A stretch of 10,520 nucleotides of DNA from contig JAEZEM010000029.1 in assembly GCA_023417745.1 (NCBI GenBank), forward strand, positions 1-10,520, written 5' to 3'. The position numbers and the translations under genes are program-made. Of this stretch, positions 1 through 5,872 are shown in pieces. The notes beneath the pieces were generated by a model, which worked only from the letters and a program-made list of their open reading frames with translations, searched no databases and was not told where the DNA came from. The stretch is from Pseudomonadota bacterium (GTDB taxonomy: Bacteria; Desulfobacterota; Desulfovibrionia; Desulfovibrionales; Desulfovibrionaceae). Numbering within the stretch: position 1 is the first letter of the stretch; every line of letters starts with the position of its first letter.

Positions 1-765
1 GACGTGCTGCGTACTGCGCCAGCGCAGATAGCCCTTGGCCCCGTACAGGGCCTTGACCGCGTCGTTGACGCAGTAGGCGCAGCGATGCGGGCAGCCCCGG
101 CCGGTCATGGTCTGGTAGCCGACCCGGCCCAGCAGCCGCGACACCGTGCCTCGGGCCAGAAACGCCTCGGTCATGGCCGGGGTCAGGGGCACGATGCCGT
201 CCTGGGGATGCTCGGGGTCCCAGATGTGGTGGTCGTCGTGGGACCAGTCCGGCGGCGGCAGGCTGTCGAGGTCCTGGGTCAGCGGGCGCACCGGATTGTT
301 GGCCAGGGAGCCGTCGGCGCGCCGGGTCCAGATGTTGGGGATGGCCGTGGCGTCGTTGCCCCCGGCCAGGGCCTCGGCCAGATCGGCCAGGGCCTCCTCG
401 CCGTCGCCCACGCACACGTAATCGGCGGCGGCCAGGCACTCCTCGGGCCGGATGGTCGGATGCACCCCGCCCCAGACCACGGGGGGGCCGCCGGCGGCCG
501 CAAGCGCCCGGGTGATCTGGGCGGCGTTGTCCACATAGTTGGTCATGAGCGACACCCCGACCAGGGAACAGTCGGCGCACAGCCGGACCATATCGGCCAT
601 GACCGGCTCGGGGTAGCGGGCCGGAGCGTCGAGCAGGGCGTCGCCCAGGGGATCGGGCAGAATGATCAGGCGCACGGCCAGGCCCCGGACCTTGAGATAG
701 GCGGCGATGGAGCGCAGGCCGTAGGCGGTGATGTCGGGATAGGGGGATATCAGGGCGACGCGCAT
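1..765 (-). CDS. B12-binding-domain radical SAM protein, 3' end outside window
   Basis: This is the first 255 codons of a cobalamin-binding radical SAM enzyme; the reading frame is open to the window edge. The N-terminal half (about residues 1-140) looks like a B12-binding Rossmann domain. It starts MRVALISPYPDITAYGLRS and carries the family hallmarks VWGGVHPTIRPEE and VCVGDGEEAL. A linker with the typical LDSLPPPDW leads to the radical SAM core, where GRGCPHRCAYCVN gives the CxxxCxxC cluster motif at C225, C229 and C232. The ATG at 763-765 follows AAAGGA at a normal distance. Members of this family do methylations, ring contractions and other radical chemistry on lipids, cofactors or natural products; the substrate cannot be read from sequence. 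It lies 67 bp downstream of the adenylation gene on the same strand, so the two are probably co-transcribed. The family call is secure and the function is unknown. Confidence 0.9.
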   Translation of the reverse strand, partial: MRVALISPYPDITAYGLRSIAAYLKVRGLAVRLIILPDPLGDALLDAPARYPEPVMADMVRLCADCSLVGVSLMTNYVDNAAQITRALAAAGGPPVVWGGVHPTIRPEECLAAADYVCVGDGEEALADLAEALAGGNDATAIPNIWTRRADGSLANNPVRPLTQDLDSLPPPDWSHDDHHIWDPEHPQDGIVPLTPAMTEAFLARGTVSRLLGRVGYQTMTGRGCPHRCAYCVNDAVKALYGAKGYLRWRSTQHV

Positions 766-832
766 GGCGTGATGTCCTTTGGCCGCGAAGGCGGCAATTG
801 TGTCCGAGAAGGGCGAGCCGCAAGCGCCATGG

Positions 833-2347
833 TCAGGAGGCGTCCGACACCAGGGCGCGCCAGGCGATCTTGCCCCCTGGCGTGCGGGGAAGGGCGTCGC
901 GGATTTCGATGACCCGCGGCATTTTCAAGCGATGGAGCCGGCCGGACAGGAAGCGGCGCAGCTCGCCAGGCCTCAGAACCACGCCGCTTTTCGGGGCGAC
1001 CACGGCCCTGGCCGCCTCGCCGCGCAGGGCGTCGGCCACCGGAATGACCACGGCCTCGGCCACGCCGGGGTGCTGGCGCAAGGCTTCCTCGATTTCCACC
1101 GGAAAGACCTTCATGCCTCCCACCTTGAGCAGCATGGACTGGCGGCCGGCGAAGAAAAAGCGCCCGTCCCCGTCGTGGAAGACCTCGTCGCCGCTGCGAA
1201 AGCGCCCGCCGTAGAGGCGAAATTCCGGTCGCGGCTCCTCGCCGAAATAGCCCGGGCACACGCCCGGTCCCGAAATCACCAGTTCGCCGGGTTCGCCGGG
1301 AGCGCAGGGCGTGCCGTCGTCGCGGCTGACGGCCACGTCGTAGCCGGGCACGGGTCGGCCCAGGCAGCACGGGGCGTAGGCGTCGCCCGGCCGGTTGGCC
1401 AGGGCTACGCCCGTGGTCTCGGTGCTGCCCCAGACCGGCAAGATGGACGTGCCAAAACGCTCCCGCAGGCCGGCGGCCAGGGCCGAGGGCACGTGCATGC
1501 CGCCGGATTCGGCCAGGCGCACGGTTGTTAGCGGATTGTCCGCCCCGGCCGGCAGGCGCAGCAGGGTTTCGTAGATGGCGGCCACGGCCATGAGCGCCGT
1601 GACCTTGTGGCGGGAGCATGTCTCGGCCACGGCCCGGGACGCGATCCGGTCGCAAAGGACCATGGTCCCGCCCAGGGCCAGGGGGCGCAGCAGGGTTTCG
1701 TGGGGGTGGACAAAGACCGGCATCATGCACAGATGCACGTCGTCCGGGGTCAGGGCGAAGGCGTCTATGGCCGCCTGGGTGTTGGCCAGGAGGTTGCCAA
1801 GGGTCGTCACCGCGCCCTTGGGCGCGCCGGTGGTGCCGGAGGTGAAGTTCAAATAGACCGGATCGTCCGGTCCGACCCGGGGCAGAGCGGTCGGCATGGG
1901 GCCGGCGGCCAGCTCGGCCAGGGCCGGCTTGCCGGCCGGGGCCGTCCCGTCGCAGACGACCGTCGGCACGGGCAGGCCCTCAGGGTAGAGGACGGCCAGG
2001 GTCGGCAGGTATTCGGCGGCCACGACCAGGACCGCCGGGGCCAGCCGGTCGAGGATGGCCCGGGTCACGCCGGGCGGCTGGTTGGGGTCCAGGGGAAAGA
2101 AAACGCCTCCGGCGGCGGCGGCGGCCAGGAAGGCGGTGACGGCCTGGGGCGTTTTGCGGGCATAGACGGCCAGACGCTGGCCCGGGGCCAGGCCCAGGCC
2201 GGCCAGTCCGCCGGCCAGGCGCAGGGCGGCTTCGGCCAGGGTCTCGTGGGAAACAGCCATGTCGCCGGCCAGGATGGCCGGCGCGCCGCCGCGTTCGGCG
2301 GCGTTTCGACGCAGCATCCCGGCCAGGGTTTCGTCATCTTGGGCCAT
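833..2347 (-). CDS. freestanding adenylate-forming enzyme (AMP-dependent synthetase/ligase)
   Basis: This 504-residue protein belongs to the ANL superfamily, which activates a carboxylic acid as an acyl-AMP and usually passes it to CoA or a carrier protein thiol. All core motifs are visible: the P-loop-like TSGTTGAPKG at 169-178, WGSTETTG at 306-313, RSGDEV at 384-389, the hinge and A8 region GRQSMLLKVGGMKVFPVEIE at 401-420, and RTPGGK with the catalytic lysine at K493. It has no carrier, condensation or reductase domain, so it acts as a stand-alone ligase in the cytosol. VFVHPHETLLRPLALGG resembles benzoate/aryl-CoA ligase-like and NRPS-like members, but the substrate is not predictable here. 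An in-frame ATG 29 codons upstream exists, but that extension runs through the AT-rich intergenic DNA and has no family character. The chosen ATG has only a weak GGG upstream. The gene precedes a B12-radical SAM gene by 67 bp and is divergent from the small exported protein. Confidence 0.88.
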   Translation of the reverse strand: MAQDDETLAGMLRRNAAERGGAPAILAGDMAVSHETLAEAALRLAGGLAGLGLAPGQRLAVYARKTPQAVTAFLAAAAAGGVFFPLDPNQPPGVTRAILDRLAPAVLVVAAEYLPTLAVLYPEGLPVPTVVCDGTAPAGKPALAELAAGPMPTALPRVGPDDPVYLNFTSGTTGAPKGAVTTLGNLLANTQAAIDAFALTPDDVHLCMMPVFVHPHETLLRPLALGGTMVLCDRIASRAVAETCSRHKVTALMAVAAIYETLLRLPAGADNPLTTVRLAESGGMHVPSALAAGLRERFGTSILPVWGSTETTGVALANRPGDAYAPCCLGRPVPGYDVAVSRDDGTPCAPGEPGELVISGPGVCPGYFGEEPRPEFRLYGGRFRSGDEVFHDGDGRFFFAGRQSMLLKVGGMKVFPVEIEEALRQHPGVAEAVVIPVADALRGEAARAVVAPKSGVVLRPGELRRFLSGRLHRLKMPRVIEIRDALPRTPGGKIAWRALVSDAS

Positions 2348-2406
2348 GTCCCGACATACTGCATAAAAAAGAATTATGGCAAGGCATTCCAGGGGCCTCG
2401 GGACGA

Positions 2407-2433
2407 TTGCCGGGCCGAACGTTCCGGTATACA
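2407..2433 (+). promoter_or_regulatory. possible promoter for the small exported protein
   Basis: The gap between the divergent genes (2348-2502) contains TTGCCG at 2407-2412 and TATACA at 2428-2433, separated by 15 bp. The elements look like -35 and -10 boxes but the spacing is short, so this is a weak candidate. The same gap is AT-rich next to the adenylation gene (2363-2377), where I found no well-spaced promoter for the minus strand. Confidence 0.22.
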
Positions 2434-2502
2434 TGCAGTGCGCGAGGGCATGGCGCGTCGGCCCGAGCCGCCTGGCGCACGATATGGACGCGCGGAGATT
2501 TC

Positions 2503-2853
2503 ATGAAACAGTCCCATTGCTTCACCGGATTTGTGACCGTTGTGCTGTTGCTCTGTCTGACGCTCTTGGCCGCCGATCCGGCCGGCGCGGCCAAGGCCGA
2601 TGACGACGGCAAACCACTCAAGACCGGCGTCACGATAACGGGCATCGTCGAGGACGACTATACCGACGGCCTGCTCGTCACCACTGAGGATGGAACCAGC
2701 TACATGGTGCTGACGCCGGAAGAAGTGAGCCTGGAGCAGGAAGAAGCCTTTCACAAGAAGTACAAGGGCCAGTCCGTGACGCTCACGGGCAATGTCTTTC
2801 GTGATGAAGACGGATCGCTGAGTCTGTTTGTCACGAACTTGCCGGGCAAATAG
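2503..2853 (+). CDS. small exported protein, hypothetical
   Basis: The product is a 116-residue precursor. Residues 1-30 form a Sec signal peptide: a short n-region with one lysine, the hydrophobic core FVTVVLLLCLTLLA, and a likely cleavage site at PAGAA-KA. The mature part of about 86 residues is acidic and beta-rich by eye (TGVTITGIVEDDYTDGLLV, then GQSVTLTGNVF). Such short strands with a V-x-x-D-D/E-D-G pattern resemble the small periplasmic OB-fold proteins, but I cannot name a family. No lipobox and no metal motif is visible. The ATG is chosen because GGAG lies 5 bp upstream and because the signal peptide begins there; an upstream in-frame ATG at 2407 only adds Arg-rich untypical sequence. 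It is divergent from the adenylation gene, 155 bp away. The role is unknown. Confidence 0.8.
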   Translation: MKQSHCFTGFVTVVLLLCLTLLAADPAGAAKADDDGKPLKTGVTITGIVEDDYTDGLLVTTEDGTSYMVLTPEEVSLEQEEAFHKKYKGQSVTLTGNVFRDEDGSLSLFVTNLPGK

Positions 2854-2886
2854 ACTCGCCTGGAACGGACGCCGATCCGCAAGAAA

Positions 2887-2912
2887 CGCCAAGCCCTGCG
2901 ATTGGCGGGCGT
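2887..2912. repeat. hairpin after the small exported gene
   Basis: CGCCAA at 2888-2893 pairs with TTGGCG at 2903-2908 around a 9-nt loop, and AACGCC at 2885-2890 can alternatively pair with GGCGTT a few bases further on. There is no T-run behind it, so it is at best an imperfect transcription stop for the gene ending at 2853. Confidence 0.4.
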
Positions 2913-2985
2913 TGGTTCCCGGCAAGCAACGGTCTGGCGATTGCCCTGGCGGCGCTTTAGCGATACGTTGGAGCGAACGTTGGGG

Positions 2986-3084
2986 ATGAGCGGTTTGGAG
3001 CCGAGTCGCCTGATTTGGCGCGTCGGGCGTAAGGTCTTGCTTGCTTTTTTTGCCGGGGTGTTGCTTGGGGCCTGCTTGTCCTAG
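2986..3084 (+). CDS. doubtful 32-residue ORF with a lipoprotein-type signal
   Basis: This short ORF would encode a peptide that is nearly all signal sequence: a basic n-region (RLIWRVGRK), a hydrophobic stretch (VLLAFFAGVLL), and LGAC, which matches a lipobox, followed by only two residues (LS) and a stop. If lipid-modified, the mature product would be a three-residue lipopeptide, recalling in size only the very small bacterial lipoproteins such as lysis or entericidin-like peptides. The ribosome binding site is poor: GGAG lies 12 bp upstream of the ATG. An in-frame TTG start at 2902 would give 60 residues but has no ribosome binding site. It sits between the small exported gene and the convergent 89-residue gene. 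It could equally be chance or the remnant of a lost lipoprotein gene. Confidence 0.25.
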   Translation: MSGLEPSRLIWRVGRKVLLAFFAGVLLGACLS

Positions 3085-3087
3085 GAA

Positions 3088-3113
3088 GCATCGTCTCTCG
3101 GGCGACGGCTTTC
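3088..3113. repeat. imperfect hairpin between convergent genes
   Basis: AAGC, a two-base AT bulge and CGTC pair with GACG and GCTT across a short loop (about 3088-3113). It sits between the plus-strand genes and the stop codon of the convergent 89-residue gene. It may slow transcription from either side, but there is no clear U-tract. Confidence 0.3.
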
Positions 3114-3120
3114 TGAGGGG

Positions 3121-3390
3121 TTAGCCGCGTTTGGATGGCGTGAAGATGCGCAGCAGGCCAAGAAACGCGGCCGCAAGGTCTTTCCAGGCCCAGCCCCAGA
3201 GCAGGTTCGAGTAACCATGCTTGTAGGCGCCCTGGGTATGGAGCGTCATGTTGTCGCCCCGGCGGCCGATAAGGCTTGAGGGGCCGACTTCAGGTCTGGG
3301 CTGCTCGGAAGACCCGGCGGACACGGTTTCCGTCTGCTGTTCCGGCTTGTATTGCAGATTCAAGGGGCCTTTTAATTGTTCATCAAGCAT
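3121..3390 (-). CDS. 89-residue protein of unknown function, divergent from the T1SS transporter
   Basis: I do not recognise this protein. Residues 1-45 are polar and rich in Gln, Pro, Ser and Glu, with no signal peptide. The C-terminal third is hydrophobic and Trp-rich (YSNLLWGWAWKDLAAAFLGL, then RIFTPSKRG), compatible with one membrane-inserting or amphipathic helix ending in a basic tail. The gene call rests on AAGGAG placed 5 bp before the ATG at 3388-3390, one of the best ribosome binding sites in the window. A longer in-frame reading from 3564 would overlap the transporter start and looks spurious. It is transcribed away from the secretion transporter across a 148-bp gap, so co-regulation is plausible. 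It could be an accessory membrane peptide or a small cargo. There are no RTX repeats and no clear double-glycine leader. Confidence 0.6.
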   Translation of the reverse strand: MLDEQLKGPLNLQYKPEQQTETVSAGSSEQPRPEVGPSSLIGRRGDNMTLHTQGAYKHGYSNLLWGWAWKDLAAAFLGLLRIFTPSKRG

Positions 3391-3442
3391 AGCCGCTCCT
3401 TCGCAGGGCAGCTTCAAGGCATGCCCATCCCGGGATAATTTC

Positions 3443-3471
3443 TTTTTAGAAGCGAACCCGTTATTTTGCAA
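3443..3471 (-). promoter_or_regulatory. candidate sigma-70 promoter for the 89-residue gene
   Basis: On the minus strand TTGCAA (3471-3466) is followed after 17 bp by TAAAAA (3448-3443). Each matches the consensus at four of six positions and the spacing is ideal. Transcription would begin near 3436 and leave a leader of about 45 nt containing AAGGAG. I saw no equally good promoter for the plus-strand transporter in the same gap; GATAAT at 3434-3439 lacks a convincing -35 box. Confidence 0.35.
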
Positions 3472-3538
3472 GCGTTTCCCCGGACCGAGGTCGAGCCGCG
3501 CGGACTCGCCGGCAGGCGAACATGAGGTGTCCATTTTC

Positions 3539-5713
3539 ATGACCAGCGAGACGTTCAAACACAATACGGGTGTGATGTGCTTTCTGCTGTTGGCGAGGCA
3601 TTACGGCATCGACTTGACCATGGACAGCCTCTCCCACCATTACGGGATTCACGACGACGCGCTTTCCATGAAGCAGTTGCTGCGCATGGGCAAGGATAAC
3701 GGCTTCAAGACGCGTCAAGCCACACTGGGTTGGAAGAAACTTTTTTTTCTCGGCAACGTTTTTCCGCTCATCGTCCGATTGCGTTCCGGCAAGCATCTCA
3801 TTGTTTCCGGCGTTCGCGGCGAATATCGGGACGGGGACATCGCGGTCGTCGATCCGAGCCTTGGGACACTGGAATTTCAGTTCCTGGATCAGGCGACCAT
3901 GGAAGCCCAATGGGATGGCGACGCTATCCTGTTTAAGAAGATCTACACCACCAAGGATACCCGTAAACCGTTCGGACTTGACTGGTTCATTCCTGAAATC
4001 GCTCGACACAAATCCCTATTCCGTGACGTGGCTTTGGCCACGATTTTTGTCAATATCCTGTCTATTGCATTTCCTATCTATCTTCAGCTGGCTTTCGACA
4101 AGGCCGTCGGCCATCGAGCCCTTTCAACGCTGCTTGTTTTGTCCATATCCATGATCGCGGTGACGGTTTTCGACCGGGTGCTGCAGTATCTGAAAGACTT
4201 CATCATCCTTTTCGCCACCAGCAAGATAGATCTTCGTCTCGACAAGACCATCTTTAGCCATATCCTGCGGCTACCCATCGATTTTTTTGATTTCACGCCC
4301 ATTGGTCTTATTACCCGGTACATGTTTCAAAAAGAACGTATTCGGGAATTCATGACCGGCTCGCTTTTGACGACGCTGTTCGATCTCAGCACCATTGTCG
4401 TGGTGCTGCCCGTGTTGTTCTTCTATTCTTGGAAAATGACCTTCATCGTTCTGGCCATGACCTCCCTTGTTACCCTGATCATGTTCGTGACCATGAAGAG
4501 TTTTCGTTACGCGATGCACCAGTTGCAGCACGCCGAATCCGTGAAAAATCGCTACATGGTTGAAACCCTGCGCGGCATGGCCACCATCAAGGCCCTGGCT
4601 CTCGAACCGACCCGTTTCAGACGCATCGAGGCCGACGCGGCCCAGACCATTTCGCGGAACTTTCATATCCGCAAGCTCTCCCTGAAGGTCCGGGGCTTCA
4701 GTGAATTTCTTCAGGCCCTGCTTCGCGTCCTGCTCATCTGGTACGGCTGCTATTTGGCCATTGACCAGGAGATGACCCCCGGCGGTCTCGTCGCTTTCGT
4801 CATGCTCAGCAACCTGATCACCGCGCCAATGTGCAAGATCGTTTCCCTGCTCCACGAATACCAGGAAGTCGCCGTGTCGGTGGGCATACTCGGCCTCATT
4901 CTCAATCGCCCCACCGAGCAGTCCCACAACGTCAGGGGACTCACGTCGCCCATCGCGGGTTCCATCGGCATCGAACGCGTGACCTTCCGTTACGCGGCCA
5001 GCGCGCCGCCGGCCCTTTCCGACATCTCTCTGTACTTCCCGGCCGGCTCCATTATTGGCGTCGTTGGCCGTTCCGGTTCAGGCAAATCGACCCTGACCCG
5101 GCTTATCCAGGGGCTTTATCCCCTGCAGCAGGGGCGCATCACCTTTGACGGCACGGACATGCGGGACTTCGATCTCGCCCATATGCGCCGCTCCATCGGC
5201 GTGGTGCTCCAGGAGAGTTTCCTGTTCGAGGGCACCATTCGGGAGAACATCGCCATCACCAAGCCCTCGGCCACCTTTGAGGAAATCGTTTTCGCCGCGC
5301 GCATGGCCGGGGCTGACGAATTCATTCAGAACATGCCCAACGGCTACGACACGCCGCTGTTCGAGGGCGGTTCCAACCTCTCCGGCGGCCAACGCCAACG
5401 GGTGTCCATCGCTCGGACGCTTTTGACCCAGCCTTCCATCCTCATCCTGGACGAAGCCACCAGCGCCCTGGACGCCGAGTCCGAGGCGATCATCCAGGCC
5501 AACCTCACGGCCATCGCCCATGGCCGGACCATGCTCATCGTGAGCCATCGTCTGTCCATGCTGACCATGTGCCATTCGATCATCGTGATGGAGAAGGGCC
5601 AGATCATCGGCAACGCCCCGCATGATGAACTGCTGCGGACCTGTCCGCTCTATGTCGACCTCTGGTACAAGCAGAACCGTCATGTCATGGGAGAGCTTCA
5701 GGGCCGGGCCTGA
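3539..5713 (+). CDS. HlyB-type type I secretion ABC transporter with degenerate C39-like domain
   Basis: This 724-residue inner-membrane exporter has the size and domain order of HlyB. Residues 1-140 form a C39-like domain. The catalytic Cys position (the DCG motif of true peptidases) reads N9-T10-G11, while the His (GKHLIVSG, H86) and Asp (VVDPS, D105) are kept, so it should bind rather than cleave substrates. DWFIPEI at 148 starts the transmembrane domain, as in HlyB, with six helices to about 440. The ATPase has Walker A GRSGSGKST (K516), signature LSGGQ (614-618), Walker B ILILDE (D638, E639) and H-loop H670. The ATG at 3539 is preceded by GAGG with a long 11-bp spacing; upstream in-frame sequence is non-coding in character. 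Family members work with a HlyD-like adaptor and TolC to export unfolded RTX-type proteins. No adaptor or RTX substrate is visible here. Base composition is less GC-rich than the flanking genes. Confidence 0.93.
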   Translation: MTSETFKHNTGVMCFLLLARHYGIDLTMDSLSHHYGIHDDALSMKQLLRMGKDNGFKTRQATLGWKKLFFLGNVFPLIVRLRSGKHLIVSGVRGEYRDGDIAVVDPSLGTLEFQFLDQATMEAQWDGDAILFKKIYTTKDTRKPFGLDWFIPEIARHKSLFRDVALATIFVNILSIAFPIYLQLAFDKAVGHRALSTLLVLSISMIAVTVFDRVLQYLKDFIILFATSKIDLRLDKTIFSHILRLPIDFFDFTPIGLITRYMFQKERIREFMTGSLLTTLFDLSTIVVVLPVLFFYSWKMTFIVLAMTSLVTLIMFVTMKSFRYAMHQLQHAESVKNRYMVETLRGMATIKALALEPTRFRRIEADAAQTISRNFHIRKLSLKVRGFSEFLQALLRVLLIWYGCYLAIDQEMTPGGLVAFVMLSNLITAPMCKIVSLLHEYQEVAVSVGILGLILNRPTEQSHNVRGLTSPIAGSIGIERVTFRYAASAPPALSDISLYFPAGSIIGVVGRSGSGKSTLTRLIQGLYPLQQGRITFDGTDMRDFDLAHMRRSIGVVLQESFLFEGTIRENIAITKPSATFEEIVFAARMAGADEFIQNMPNGYDTPLFEGGSNLSGGQRQRVSIARTLLTQPSILILDEATSALDAESEAIIQANLTAIAHGRTMLIVSHRLSMLTMCHSIIVMEKGQIIGNAPHDELLRTCPLYVDLWYKQNRHVMGELQGRA

Positions 5714-5749
5714 GCGCCCGTCTTTGCCTCACGTCTGGCGGGCTCGGGC

Positions 5750-5762
5750 GGGGCGACGCCCC
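5750..5762 (+). repeat. short GC hairpin after the transporter gene
   Basis: GGGGC and GCCCC pair around a 3-nt loop in the GC-rich stretch about 40 bp after the transporter stop. A T-rich tract follows only after some 15 further bases (AATTTTATTT near 5778), so it is not a textbook terminator, but the combination may contribute to ending transcription. Confidence 0.3.
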
Positions 5763-5834
5763 CCGGCCGCGTATTCCAATTTTATTTCCAAAACGAAAGT
5801 ACATGGTAAATGAAGCATGGATATAATTGTATAT

Positions 5835-5866
5835 TTATAAAACATAACTGTCGTTATGTTTTATAA
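5835..5866. repeat. perfect AT-rich 14-bp inverted repeat, possible bidirectional terminator
   Basis: TTATAAAACATAAC (5835-5848) and GTTATGTTTTATAA (5853-5866) are exact reverse complements around the 4-nt loop TGTC. The repeat lies 6 bp beyond the flippase stop codon and about 120 bp beyond the transporter stop, between convergent genes, where a two-way transcription stop would be expected. Its arms carry TTTT on either strand but no separate U-run follows. It sits in an AT-rich island (about 5770-5872) that stands out from the GC-rich surroundings, so a protein-binding palindrome or a recombination scar is a reasonable alternative. The structure is certain; the role is inferred. Confidence 0.85.
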
Positions 5867-5872
5867 TAGGTA

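Noticed and set aside
4..912. Plus-strand open frame of 302 codons at the left edge
   Set aside because: It is antisense to the B12-radical SAM gene, whose motifs are unmistakable; the plus-strand product is His/Gly/Gln-rich shadow sequence.
2348..2400. Promoter for the adenylation gene in the AT-rich stretch
   Set aside because: TTGCCA and TATGTC on the minus strand are 18 bp apart but would place the transcript start almost on the ATG, with a poor -10 box.
2902..3084. 60-codon reading from a TTG start
   Set aside because: There is no ribosome binding site at the TTG; if anything is made here, the ATG at 2986 is the better start.
3248..3538. Extension of the transporter to 821 residues
   Set aside because: The added 97 residues have no HlyB counterpart and run across the divergent 89-residue gene and its promoter; the C39-like domain begins right after the ATG at 3539.
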